Origin: Sulfurovum sp.
GTDB taxonomy: Bacteria > Campylobacterota > Campylobacteria > Campylobacterales > Sulfurovaceae
Direction of reading: 5' to 3'
Length of the DNA: 64,000 nucleotides
Assembly: GCA_027068485.1 (NCBI GenBank)
Contig: JAMOSB010000033.1
Location: 27,512 to 91,511, forward strand
Under the pieces are notes generated by a model. The model did not search any database and was not told the origin of the DNA. It saw only the letters and a program-made list of their open reading frames with translations. This document shows, in pieces, positions 23,223 to 31,364 of this stretch. The translations under genes were made by a program, and so were the position numbers. Every line of letters begins with the position of its first letter. Position 1 is the first letter of the stretch.

Positions 23223-24016
23223 AGGCTAAATGCCCTCCTCATATGGGGTTCAATCTCCTCAAAGCTATAGCGGTAGTCACAGAAGTGTTCAAACGCGATA
23301 ATCCCTTGATACAGAAGCATATCGCTACCATCTTGTGTCGGTTTGTTGTAGGATTTGGCAAGGCGTAAGAAGGGGGTCTCTTTGCCATAGATCACATCAA
23401 CACAGGCACGGCTTTGGGGGATGAGTAGATCGAGTAGGGGTTGGGGGCAGGGGAGTAGCTCATCCTCTAGTCCTGCGGAGGTCATATTGATGATGAGGTC
23501 ATACGCTGTAGGAGTAAACGCCTCAAAAGTGCTACAGACAAACCCCATCTCCTCAAAGGGTTTGAGTCGTCCACTACTACGGTTGAGTAGGGTGACCTCA
23601 TAGCCTGCATCCCGTAAGATAATCGCAGTCGATTGAGCTGTACCCCCTGCACCCAAAAAGAGTACCTTCTTGATCCCATCAAAGCGTGAGAGGGCTTTGA
23701 GAAACCCTGGTGCATCGGTATTGTAGCCGTGGAGTTTTCCCTCTCGTTGGACAATGGTATTGACCACTCCGACCTTTTGGGCAAAGGGGTCTAGCTGATC
23801 GCACGCTTCGTAGGCCGATCGCTTGTGGGGTACGGTGATATTGATACCCTTGAGATTGAGTTGGATGATACGCTCTTTGAGAGTGGATCCATCCTCTAAG
23901 CGGTAGCGTGTGTAGCACCCTCTCATGCCCAAGCCACCAAACGCGAGGTTGTGCATGAGAGGGGATTTGGAGTGAGAGACGGGGTTACCGACTATCGCAA
24001 ATAGCTCTTGAGTCAT
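23219..24016 (-). CDS. aroE: Shikimate dehydrogenase
   Basis: Reduces 3-dehydroshikimate to shikimate with NADPH. The 265-residue protein opens with FAIVGNPVSHSKSPLMHN, the shikimate-binding signature, then NITVPHK with the catalytic Lys, and the cofactor motif LGAGGTAQSTAIIL and NRSSGR. Length is normal. Sits 3 bases after trpE, and its stop overlaps the response-regulator start. Confidence 0.95.
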   Translation of the reverse strand: MTQELFAIVGNPVSHSKSPLMHNLAFGGLGMRGCYTRYRLEDGSTLKERIIQLNLKGINITVPHKRSAYEACDQLDPFAQKVGVVNTIVQREGKLHGYNTDAPGFLKALSRFDGIKKVLFLGAGGTAQSTAIILRDAGYEVTLLNRSSGRLKPFEEMGFVCSTFEAFTPTAYDLIINMTSAGLEDELLPCPQPLLDLLIPQSRACVDVIYGKETPFLRLAKSYNKPTQDGSDMLLYQGIIAFEHFCDYRYSFEEIEPHMRRAFSL

Positions 24017-24019
24017 AAT

Positions 24020-25426
24020 CTAGAGTCCCTCCATCTCTTTGAGTGTGGCAAGCAATGCCCCTAGCTTGTTGCGTACCTCAAGGTACTCTAGCTCTGGGAT
24101 AGAGTCTGCAACCACCCCCGCACCCGCTTGGAGGGTGATGGAGTCGGGTTTGATGAGTGAGGTACGGATGGTGATCGCTGAGTCCATATTGCCATTAAAC
24201 GAGAAGTAGCCTACAGAGCCTGAGTAGAATCCGCGTTTGAGTCCCTCATACTGAGCGATGAGTTTCATCGCTTCGATTTTGGGTGCTCCTGTCATCGTCC
24301 CTGCGGTAAAAGTCGCACCAAAGAGGTCAAACATATCTTTCTCCTCTTGGAGCTGTGCTTCGACATCTGAGACCATATGCATCACATGTGAGTACTTCTC
24401 TACACGCATTAGATCGGTCACTTCGACGCTACCTGTCTTGGCGACCCGTCCGACATCATTGCGTCCAAGGTCGACTAGCATCAGGTGTTCGGCACACTCT
24501 TTGGGGTCATGGAGCATCTCCTGCTCTAGCTCATGGTCGCGGTGGTGGGTCTTCCCGCGTTTGCGTGTCCCTGCGATAGGGCGTAGGAGTATCTCCCCCT
24601 CTGTGAGGCGTACCATTACCTCAGGAGAGGAGCCACAGATACTAAACTCCTCATAGTCGAGCAAAAAGAGATAGGGAGAGGGGTTTTTGGAGCGGAGTAC
24701 GCGGTAGAAGCTCAGAGGGTCGATCTGCCCCTTTTGGGTATAGCGGTTGGCGAGTAGTATCTGGAAGATATCTCCTGAACGGATATGCTCTTTACACTCA
24801 TTGACCATCGCTTTGAAACGCTCCTCACCGATACTAAACTCCCCCTCACTTGCGAGTGTAACAGGCTGAAGAGGGAGTGGATTACATGGCTCTTCTAATA
24901 TGGCGATGAGTTGCTCAAATGCCTCTTGCCTTGTGGGGTCATTGAGTAGCAGTGTGAGTGTAGCACTCTTGTGTGCATAGGCGATGATAATTTGTGGGCG
25001 TACGAGATCGAGATCGGGGGTGTTGAGTGGATCGCGTAGATTCTCCATGCTCTCTTGAAGGATTGGCTCAAAGATGCGTACCATATCATAGGCGATAAAC
25101 CCGATAAACCCATCGACAAAAGAGAAACCAACCTCTTGGGCTTTGGCTTGGTAGAGGGCTTTGTCTACCCCTGCGTAGTAGGCTTTGAGAAAGCTAAAGG
25201 GGTCTTGATTCAAGATCTCTTTGGTGCCGTGGTTCTTTTGGTAGGTGGTGGTATCGTTGTGGTAGCTTAGACGCTCTTGCGCCCCAATGGTAATGAAACT
25301 AAAGTTACCATCACTGCTATTGACCACACTCTCAAAGAGCATGGTGATCTCTGAGGGGAAGAGCTGTTTGATCTTCCCATAGAGTGCGACAGGGGTGAGT
25401 TGGTCAAAGAGGACTTTTTTGTACAT
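24020..25426 (-). CDS. trpE: Anthranilate synthase component I
   Basis: Converts chorismate to anthranilate in tryptophan synthesis. The 468-residue protein has the chorismate-binding domain in its second half: SGDIFQILLANRYTQ, PSPYLFLLDYEEFSICGSSPE, RPIAGTRKRG, LMLVDLGRNDVGRV, TFTAGTMTGAPKIEAM and the terminal QAGAGVVADSIPE. No trpG glutaminase is next to it, so the partner must lie elsewhere. Placed between a SPOR protein and aroE. A 4-amino-4-deoxychorismate or isochorismate synthase role is less likely given its full N-terminal TrpE-type domain. Confidence 0.9.
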   Translation of the reverse strand: MYKKVLFDQLTPVALYGKIKQLFPSEITMLFESVVNSSDGNFSFITIGAQERLSYHNDTTTYQKNHGTKEILNQDPFSFLKAYYAGVDKALYQAKAQEVGFSFVDGFIGFIAYDMVRIFEPILQESMENLRDPLNTPDLDLVRPQIIIAYAHKSATLTLLLNDPTRQEAFEQLIAILEEPCNPLPLQPVTLASEGEFSIGEERFKAMVNECKEHIRSGDIFQILLANRYTQKGQIDPLSFYRVLRSKNPSPYLFLLDYEEFSICGSSPEVMVRLTEGEILLRPIAGTRKRGKTHHRDHELEQEMLHDPKECAEHLMLVDLGRNDVGRVAKTGSVEVTDLMRVEKYSHVMHMVSDVEAQLQEEKDMFDLFGATFTAGTMTGAPKIEAMKLIAQYEGLKRGFYSGSVGYFSFNGNMDSAITIRTSLIKPDSITLQAGAGVVADSIPELEYLEVRNKLGALLATLKEMEGL

Positions 25427-25430
25427 GGTG

Positions 25431-26165
25431 CTACCTTTTGGTCACAAAAGCACCTTTGAGGATAAGGTCTTTGACTTTGGGGAGTGCGTGGTTGGCAGAG
25501 GATTTTGTCGTATAGGGACCGATCAAAAGACGCTTGATACCATTACGGTTTGGTTTGGTAATCGTATGGTGGAAGCCATGCTTTTGGATTGTACTCAAGA
25601 AGCGTTTACTTGGGGTTTGTCTAAATGACCCTACTTGAATAAAGTAGTGACCTCTAGGGGCATGGGTCGTGGTGACAGGGTGCTTTTTGGGTGCTTTGGC
25701 TGGGGTGGGTGTAGTTGTAGGTGTAGGCTGTTTGGGTGTAGTGTGTGGTGTGGTGGTTGTCTGTTGTGTGCCTGCTTGAGGGGTGATGGTCTGCTTTTCT
25801 GCTTTGATACGCTCTTCTCGGATACGCTGATAGTTTTGGGTATCGTGTGGTGTCGGTGCCGTCATGCTTGGTGTCGCCTGCTCTTTTGGTGCAGATGGCT
25901 CATGGGCAGAGAGGTCAGAGAGTGTTAGCTCTTGGTGTTTTGGAGCAGGTTTGGTAGAGGGTTGGAGTGCGAGTTCAGGGGAGAGTATCGCGGTACTATT
26001 GGTCTCCTCAAGAGGAGTCGCATCATCGAGTATCATTTTGGTGAGGATAATCGTAGTGATCAAGACAATAATCAGCAACGCAATAATGGTAAGAAAACTC
26101 TTGGTCTTAGTGCTTTTGGGTTTGATATCATCGACGATTAGGTCATCTAAATTGTGATCATTCAT
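25431..26165 (-). CDS. SPOR-domain membrane protein
   Basis: A 244-residue bitopic inner-membrane protein. A short cytoplasmic N-terminus, one helix (about 24-47, LTIIALLIIVLITTIILT), a long Thr/Pro/Lys-rich periplasmic linker (about 60-168), and a C-terminal SPOR domain (about 170-244, GHYFIQVGSFRQTPSKRFL) that in this family binds denuded peptidoglycan at the septum. The equivalent gene lies in the glyA-aroE interval of Campylobacter. No Shine-Dalgarno is visible: the ATG is preceded by CCCCCT. Confidence 0.88.
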   Translation of the reverse strand: MNDHNLDDLIVDDIKPKSTKTKSFLTIIALLIIVLITTIILTKMILDDATPLEETNSTAILSPELALQPSTKPAPKHQELTLSDLSAHEPSAPKEQATPSMTAPTPHDTQNYQRIREERIKAEKQTITPQAGTQQTTTTPHTTPKQPTPTTTPTPAKAPKKHPVTTTHAPRGHYFIQVGSFRQTPSKRFLSTIQKHGFHHTITKPNRNGIKRLLIGPYTTKSSANHALPKVKDLILKGAFVTKR

Positions 26166-26217
26166 AGGGGGAGAACTCCAGATTTTATTTTGCGTTGATT
26201 ATAGCATAGTTCCCCCT
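26166..26217 (-). promoter_or_regulatory. Promoter of the SPOR/trpE/aroE run with flanking inverted repeat
   Basis: On the minus strand a TATAAT (26203-26198) stands about 32 bases before the SPOR-protein ATG. It is bracketed by inverted arms AGGGGGAGAACT (26166-26177) and AGTTCCCCCT (26208-26217). No -35 box is clear. The arm beside the ATG replaces a normal ribosome-binding site. Confidence 0.5.
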
Positions 26218-26373
26218 AGTAACCAAAATAATTTTTGTGAAGAGTGGTTAGGGTGATGCTCTTTGAGTTGTTTCTTTAATGCCTAGATAGTGACAATAAC
26301 TGTAAAAATAACGGTTAATGCTCCAGAATTTTTATTTAAAAAATCTATGTATTCTATGAAATATCCTTTTTTC

Positions 26374-26457
26374 TTATAACGGGGGCGCGGGTGAGCAACG
26401 CCCACATGGCAAAGCTTGGTTTGGCTGGTGGGTGATTGCTCCTCCCGCTTGTTGTCT
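26374..26457. other. attC-like imperfect palindrome (possible integron recombination site)
   Basis: In a 561-base non-coding gap, an 84-base GC-rich stretch runs from TTATAAC to GTTGTCT. Its arms are imperfectly complementary over about 28 bases (GCGGG-GAGCAA-CCCAC on the left pairs with GTGGG-TTGCTC-CCCGC on the right), separated by a 25-base variable centre. That is the overall layout of integron attC sites, including the VCR-like ATAAC...GTTGT ends, although the GTTRRRY core is not matched exactly. An ordinary REP-like repeat is the main alternative. The rest of the gap is AT-rich, with nothing else I can name. Confidence 0.4.
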
Positions 26458-26524
26458 GGTGCGGAGCGTCCAGAGCAACTATTTAATAGAGGACATTGTG
26501 TCTGATGATTTTAGGAGTAAATTT

Positions 26525-26611
26525 ATGGAAATTAAAAAAAAGTTATTAGATATTGTGCGTGATAAGATTTGTGTAAAACATTACAGTATCTGTCTAAATT
26601 CTAAATTCTAA
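26525..26611 (+). pseudogene. Integron-type tyrosine integrase, N-terminal fragment only
   Basis: A 28-codon reading frame with a good AGGAG site: MEIKKKLLDIVRDKICVKHY followed by SICLNSKF and a stop. The first ~22 residues match the start of integron integrases (typically KLLDQVRDxIRVKHYSxRTEQAYVxWI). The sequence is cut off before the core-binding motif by a TAAATTC triplet repeat. Too short for the ORF track. It lies 68 bases after the attC-like palindrome, supporting an integron relic. No catalytic residues remain, so it is surely non-functional. Confidence 0.55.
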
Positions 26612-26615
26612 ATTC
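26595..26615. repeat. Three exact tandem copies of TAAATTC
   Basis: A heptanucleotide repeated three times with no mismatch, followed by TTAAGG. The stop codon of the integrase fragment falls in the last copy, so the repeat marks where the integrase homology ends. Confidence 0.8.
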
Positions 26616-26726
26616 TTAAGGTAATCCTCTCATTTAATAATATTTTACTATACATAATCTCTACTTTCTTTAGTATACTTGTTCTATTCCCCTCTACTAT
26701 CAATACAATCGTATATCATTTTTATG

Positions 26727-27221
26727 TTAAAGTGGTGCGTAGGGGAGCGTGACGATATTGTAGGCATTGGGGAGTGTGGGAGAGGGGAGGGTTTTCCATC
26801 TTTTGGTGAGTTTGGCTTGGAGGGCGTTACTTAGGGTGGTGAGTTGTTTGTGGGCATCTGATAGCTTCATCGGCTCTACGGGGATAAAGAGCTGAATCTT
26901 CTGAGGCTCTGCTCCTTGGTAGAGGTGATAGGTGGGGATACCGAGTGTGGGTAGGAGGTATTTGGTGAGGTGGCAGAAGCGTTGAGCCTCATCACCTTTG
27001 TACTCGATGACGAGATAGCGGGTTTTGCCCTCTTGGAGTAGGGGAACGGCGATCGTGTAGTCACGCTGAAGATGTTGGGTGAGGAGTAGGGGGGTGAGGG
27101 GCTCCTCTATGCGTTCAAATTTGGCATAGAAGGTACGATTGTCAAAGGAGATACGCTGGACAATCGTACGGCGTTTGATATAGTAGCAGGTATCATAAAG
27201 CTCTAGATCAAAAACTTCTAT
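26727..27221 (-). CDS. DUF1882 family protein, probable ATA start
   Basis: Absent from the ORF track because the frame has no ATG, GTG or TTG near its beginning. The minus strand directly after the glyA stop is open for about 165 codons: EVFDLELYDTCYYIKRRTIV, then FYAKFERIEEPLTPLLLTQH, RYLVIEYKGDEAQRF and IPVEPMKLSDAHKQL. The pattern and the place after glyA match the DUF1882 proteins of epsilonproteobacteria (glyA-DUF1882 is also adjacent in Campylobacter). AGGAGGG ends 4 bases before an ATA codon at 27221, my preferred start; ATC at 27224 or readthrough of the glyA TAG are alternatives, since the frame is the same as glyA. Function unknown. Confidence 0.75.
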   Translation of the reverse strand: MEVFDLELYDTCYYIKRRTIVQRISFDNRTFYAKFERIEEPLTPLLLTQHLQRDYTIAVPLLQEGKTRYLVIEYKGDEAQRFCHLTKYLLPTLGIPTYHLYQGAEPQKIQLFIPVEPMKLSDAHKQLTTLSNALQAKLTKRWKTLPSPTLPNAYNIVTLPYAPL

Positions 27222-27233
27222 GATACCCTCCTG

Positions 27234-28484
27234 CTAATAGATAGACTTTTCGTAGATGACGAAGTTGGAAGCGAGTGCTTTCATCTCCTCTTTGATCGTT
27301 GCGTGGAGTTGGGTGTCATTGACATTATCGAGGACATCAGCGATCTTGTTGGCGATGATCTCAAACTCCGCCTCTTTCATCCCACGACTCGTAAGAGCAG
27401 GTGATCCGATACGCACACCTGAGGTGACAAATGGACTGCGTGTCTCACCTGGTACGGTGTTTTTGTTGACAGTGATTCCTGCATTACCAAGGGCAGCGTC
27501 CGCATCTTTTCCTGAGAACTCTTTGTTGAGGAAGCTTACAAGGACGAGGTGGTTATCTGTCCCACCACTCACGACATCATACCCACGAGCCACGAGAACT
27601 TCAGCGAGTTTAGAGGCGTTGGCTTTGACCTGCTTAGCGTAGACCTTCCACTCATCAGAGAGGTTGTATTTAAATCCAACCGCTTTAGCTGCGATAACAT
27701 GAACCAGTGGTCCCCCTTGAAGTCCTGGGAAGATAGCAGAGTTGATCTTCTTTGCAATCGCTTCATCGTTGGTCATGATCATCCCACCACGAGGACCTGC
27801 GAGTGTCTTGTGAGTGGTTGTTGTGACGACATCCGCATAAGGGAATGGACTGGGGTGTTCACCAGCACAGACAAGCCCTGCGATGTGTGCGATATCAGCA
27901 AAGAGGATAGCACCTACTTCATCCGCGATCTCTCTAAACTTCTTGAAGTCTATCTCTCTGGCATACGCAGAGGCACCACAGACGATGATTTTAGGTTGGA
28001 CAGTTTTGGCGATACGCAGTACCTCTTCGTAGTTGATACGACCATCAAGCTCTACACCATAGGTAAAAGAGGAGTAGTTTTTGCCTGAGAAGCTTGGTTT
28101 GCTCCCGTGTGTGAGGTGTCCTCCGTGGCTGAGATCCATCCCCAAGATCTTCTCTCCTGCTTTGAGGAGGGCTGCATAGACGGCACCATTGGCTTGGCTT
28201 CCTGAGTGAGGCTGGACATTGGCGTAGTTACACGCAAAGAGTTCACATGCTCTATCAATAGCAAGTTGCTCTACCGTATCGGCAAACTCACATCCACCAT
28301 AGTAGCGTTTATAGGGGTATCCCTCTGCATACTTATTGGTAAAGACAGAACCCATCGCTTCCATTACAGCAGGAATGGTAAAGTTCTCTGAAGCGATCAT
28401 CTCAAGGTGGTTAGTCTGTCGCTCTCTCTCGTTCTCAATGGCTTGAAATATCTCTGGGTCAAATGTCTCGATTGCATAACTCAT
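27234..28484 (-). CDS. glyA: Serine hydroxymethyltransferase
   Basis: PLP enzyme interconverting serine and glycine and supplying one-carbon units. The 416-residue protein has [20 protein letters not shown] at the start, the PLP-lysine segment [17 protein letters not shown] (about 222-238) and the usual C-terminal domain. Full length. It follows lysS by 56 bases and is followed by the DUF1882 frame, in the fur-lysS-glyA order also found in Campylobacter. Confidence 0.97.
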   Translation of the reverse strand: MSYAIETFDPEIFQAIENERERQTNHLEMIASENFTIPAVMEAMGSVFTNKYAEGYPYKRYYGGCEFADTVEQLAIDRACELFACNYANVQPHSGSQANGAVYAALLKAGEKILGMDLSHGGHLTHGSKPSFSGKNYSSFTYGVELDGRINYEEVLRIAKTVQPKIIVCGASAYAREIDFKKFREIADEVGAILFADIAHIAGLVCAGEHPSPFPYADVVTTTTHKTLAGPRGGMIMTNDEAIAKKINSAIFPGLQGGPLVHVIAAKAVGFKYNLSDEWKVYAKQVKANASKLAEVLVARGYDVVSGGTDNHLVLVSFLNKEFSGKDADAALGNAGITVNKNTVPGETRSPFVTSGVRIGSPALTSRGMKEAEFEIIANKIADVLDNVNDTQLHATIKEEMKALASNFVIYEKSIY

Positions 28485-28540
28485 ATGTTGCTTCCTTTAG
28501 TCGGTTTGTTATTGGATTTATATCTAAAATCTTCTTGAAT

Positions 28541-30193
28541 CTACTTTTTTTCCATGGCTCTTTTTTTGCACGCTGCCCCATCGATACAGAACATCCCTTT
28601 GCCTTTTTTGGCAGGTTTGAGTTCGATGAGGTTTTCGTTTCCACACTTTTTGCACTGTTGTGTATTGGCACAGAGAGGGGCAAGCTCTTCGGTGGGGGCT
28701 TCAGGTTTCATCGCAGGAAAGAGAAGGACATCACGGATAGAGTGCTGGTTGGTGAGCATCATCACGAGGCGATCGATACCGATACCCTCTCCCGCTGTAG
28801 GGGTCATACCGTAGCTGAGTGCTTTGACATAGTCTTTGTCCATGTGCATCGCCTCATCATCTCCTGTCGCCTCTTTGGCATCGACTTGTCCCTTAAATCG
28901 CTCATACTGATCGATAGGGTCATTGAGCTCAGAGAAGCCATTGGCGATCTCTTTGCCCGCCATAAAGAGCTCAAATCGTTCGGCGATATCGGGGTTCTCA
29001 TCAGAGCGTCGAGCCAGTGGAGAGATATCGACTGGGAAGTCGGTGATGTAGGTTGGGTTGATCAGTTTCCCTTCGACAAACGCATCAAAGAGTTCTGCTT
29101 GGAGGTAGCCTAGGGTGAGGTTCTCATCGACATGTACCCCCTTCTCTTTGAGGTAGGCGAGGGCTTTGAGCCGATCGGTTGCGACCTCTTGGGGAACTTC
29201 CCCAATGGTTGTGAGTGATTCGATATAGGGGACTTTGGCAAATGGTGTTGAGAAGTCTATCTCTAGCTCACCATAGGGGAGTTTTCGCTCAAATCCAAGG
29301 TGATCAAAGAGATAATCAAATAGCTCCTCTGTAATCTCCATCAGATCTGTATAGCGGTGGTATGCCCAGTAGAACTCAATCATCGTAAACTCAGGGTTAT
29401 GGGTATGATCCATCCCCTCATTACGGAAGTTTCGGTTGATCTCAAAGACCGCTTCCATCCCTCCGACAATGAGGCGTTTGAGGTAGAGTTCGGGTGCGAT
29501 ACGCAAGTAGCGTTCAACATCAAGTGCATTGTGATGGGTGATAAACGGCTTGGCATTTGCACCTCCAGGGATCGGGTGCATCATCGGTGTCTCTACCTCT
29601 AAGAAAGATTTCTCTTCAAAGAAGCGTCGTACGAGTGAGACGATCTTAGAACGCATAATGAAGTTCTCTTTGACATCGGCATTCATAATCATATCAAGGT
29701 AGCGTTGACGATAGCGTAGCTCATGGTCTTGGAGTCCGTGAAACTTCTCAGGGAGTGGGGAGATCGCTTTGGTGACCATCTGCATACTTTTACAGTGAAG
29801 TGTCAACTCCCCTGTCTGTGTCACAAAGGGGTAGCCTGTCACTTCGATGATATCACCCACCTCGAAGAGCTTTTTGGCGATGGTATTATAGAATCCCTCA
29901 GGGAGTTCATCTCGGTTGTAGTAGATCTGTACCATCCCTTGGCTATCTTCGATCTTTGCAAAGGCGGCTTTACCCATGATACGGATAAATTTCAGTCGAC
30001 CTGTCAGAGAGTAGTGCTTGGAGTCATCTTTTTTCTCCTCCGCATCAAGGGTTTTGACATACTCACACTGGTGTAGAAACTCTTGTGAGGGGGTACCTCG
30101 ACGGATCTGATTTGGGTAGGGGTTGATGCCTTCATCTCTTAGGCGTTGAGTTTTTTTTAGTCTCTCTTGGATATATTGATTTTCAAATATCAA
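28541..30193 (-). CDS. lysS: Lysyl-tRNA synthetase (class II) with cysteine-rich C-terminal tail
   Basis: Charges tRNA-Lys. I place the start at the TTG at 30193 ([22 protein letters not shown]), preceded by GAGGAG at 5-base spacing; the track's extra 21 residues reach back into the fur intergenic region. The 550-residue protein has the OB anticodon domain, then class II motifs ([42 protein letters not shown]). After the usual end ([12 protein letters not shown]) there is an additional ~40-residue tail with [12 protein letters not shown] and CIDGAACKK, a possible zinc ribbon. Confidence 0.95.
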   Translation of the reverse strand: MIFENQYIQERLKKTQRLRDEGINPYPNQIRRGTPSQEFLHQCEYVKTLDAEEKKDDSKHYSLTGRLKFIRIMGKAAFAKIEDSQGMVQIYYNRDELPEGFYNTIAKKLFEVGDIIEVTGYPFVTQTGELTLHCKSMQMVTKAISPLPEKFHGLQDHELRYRQRYLDMIMNADVKENFIMRSKIVSLVRRFFEEKSFLEVETPMMHPIPGGANAKPFITHHNALDVERYLRIAPELYLKRLIVGGMEAVFEINRNFRNEGMDHTHNPEFTMIEFYWAYHRYTDLMEITEELFDYLFDHLGFERKLPYGELEIDFSTPFAKVPYIESLTTIGEVPQEVATDRLKALAYLKEKGVHVDENLTLGYLQAELFDAFVEGKLINPTYITDFPVDISPLARRSDENPDIAERFELFMAGKEIANGFSELNDPIDQYERFKGQVDAKEATGDDEAMHMDKDYVKALSYGMTPTAGEGIGIDRLVMMLTNQHSIRDVLLFPAMKPEAPTEELAPLCANTQQCKKCGNENLIELKPAKKGKGMFCIDGAACKKRAMEKK

Positions 30194-30227
30194 GGTGTCT
30201 CCTCGTATAGTAGTAGATTTGGTTGTG

Positions 30228-30671
30228 TTAGGATTGGCACTTTTCACAAAGTCCAATGATCTTCATCGTATGGTCTCGCATCTGAAAGTTAAACTGCGTT
30301 GCGATAAGTTGCTGTTGCTTCTCAATGGTCTCATCATAAAACTCAATAATCTCTCCACACTCTGTACAGATGAGATGGTCATGATGTTTTTTGAGACCGA
30401 GTTCATACTTCTTCCCTTGGGTACCAAAGGAGATAGAACTGGTGATTTTGGACTCCTCAAGTAGGGTAAGGGTACGATAGACCGTGGCGATACCAATATT
30501 GATGGTGGGGTAGGCTTGTTTGAGTTGCATATAGATATCTTCAGGAGTGAAGTGTCCCTCATTCTCGTAGAGAAACTTCACGATAAGCTCACGCTGTTTA
30601 GTAAACTTAAGTTGGTTACTTTTGAGCAGTGCTTTAAACTTCTCCAAAAGAAGAGGGTAGGTAATCATCAT
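30228..30671 (-). CDS. fur: Fur family ferric uptake regulator
   Basis: Metal-responsive repressor. A 147-residue protein with the winged helix (about 10-85: [41 protein letters not shown]) and the dimerisation domain with the metal segment [18 protein letters not shown] and a closing CEKC pair, giving both CxxC structural-zinc motifs. It is followed by lysS and preceded 6 bases by cvpA, the conserved epsilonproteobacterial order, so it is Fur rather than PerR or Zur, although the exact metal cannot be read. Confidence 0.92.
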   Translation of the reverse strand: MMITYPLLLEKFKALLKSNQLKFTKQRELIVKFLYENEGHFTPEDIYMQLKQAYPTINIGIATVYRTLTLLEESKITSSISFGTQGKKYELGLKKHHDHLICTECGEIIEFYDETIEKQQQLIATQFNFQMRDHTMKIIGLCEKCQS

Positions 30672-30677
30672 AGCCCT

Positions 30678-31325
30678 TTAGTAGTTTGCTAGGCTCTGGT
30701 TGTACTCAGTTGGTACTACGGTTGCGTTGGACTCAGCGGTGTTCTCCTCTACCTCTTGAGTCGGTGTGGTTTGGCTAGCAGGCTTCTTGATATGAAGTTC
30801 AAGTACCTCAGGGTCGATATTGATAATGGTAGTCCCCACCTCTTTAAGATAGGGGTAGAGGATAGAGTTTCCAAGATATTTTTGGATCTTGTCTTGTACG
30901 AGTGTGACATTGGAGAGTGCCGTCACAATGAGTGCAAAGATCAAGAAGTACTTCCCACCCCCTGCGATAAATCCAAAGAGGCGATTGAGAAAGCCTAGAG
31001 CACTTGCACTGGTAAGCTTGGAGAGGAGTGCCCCTACAATCGTAGCACTCAGCCAGATTACCGTAAGGATAGCGAGGAATCCCACAAGCTTTAGGAGGGC
31101 TTCATTCTCTATGGGGAGGAAGTTGGCACTGATGAAGGTTGCGGTCTCTCCTGCAAATCGTGAAGCGAAATAGACCCCACCTACAACACCAAGCAGTCCA
31201 AAAAACTCTTTGATGAAGCCATTGACAAAGCCTTTGATACCTAAGATGAGAACAATAGAAGCGATGGTGACATCAAAGTAGTTGAAGTCGACCATTGAGA
31301 AGTTCTCAAGTGAAAAGTTTTCCAT
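30678..31325 (-). CDS. cvpA: CvpA family membrane protein
   Basis: A 215-residue protein with four predicted helices in residues 15-170 (VTIASIVLILGIKGFVNGFIKEFFGLLG is the family signature) and a hydrophilic Thr/Glu/Ala-rich C-terminal tail. CvpA proteins were linked to colicin V production and are now tied to envelope homeostasis; the role here is unknown. It lies between pilT and fur, 6 bases before fur. Confidence 0.85.
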   Translation of the reverse strand: MENFSLENFSMVDFNYFDVTIASIVLILGIKGFVNGFIKEFFGLLGVVGGVYFASRFAGETATFISANFLPIENEALLKLVGFLAILTVIWLSATIVGALLSKLTSASALGFLNRLFGFIAGGGKYFLIFALIVTALSNVTLVQDKIQKYLGNSILYPYLKEVGTTIINIDPEVLELHIKKPASQTTPTQEVEENTAESNATVVPTEYNQSLANY

Positions 31326-31364
31326 ATATTTCCTTTATTCGTTAATTAAGTACTGGGTGAGTCG

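Noticed and set aside
26876-27064. 62-residue ORF MTTRSPFPYSKRAK...
   Set aside because: Out-of-frame shadow of the DUF1882 gene that the track missed; the real frame is the neighbouring one on the same strand.
30194-30256. Upstream extension of lysS to the ATG at 30256
   Set aside because: The extra 21 residues match nothing in LysS; a TTG at 30193 has a strong GAGGAG site and starts at the conserved N-terminus.
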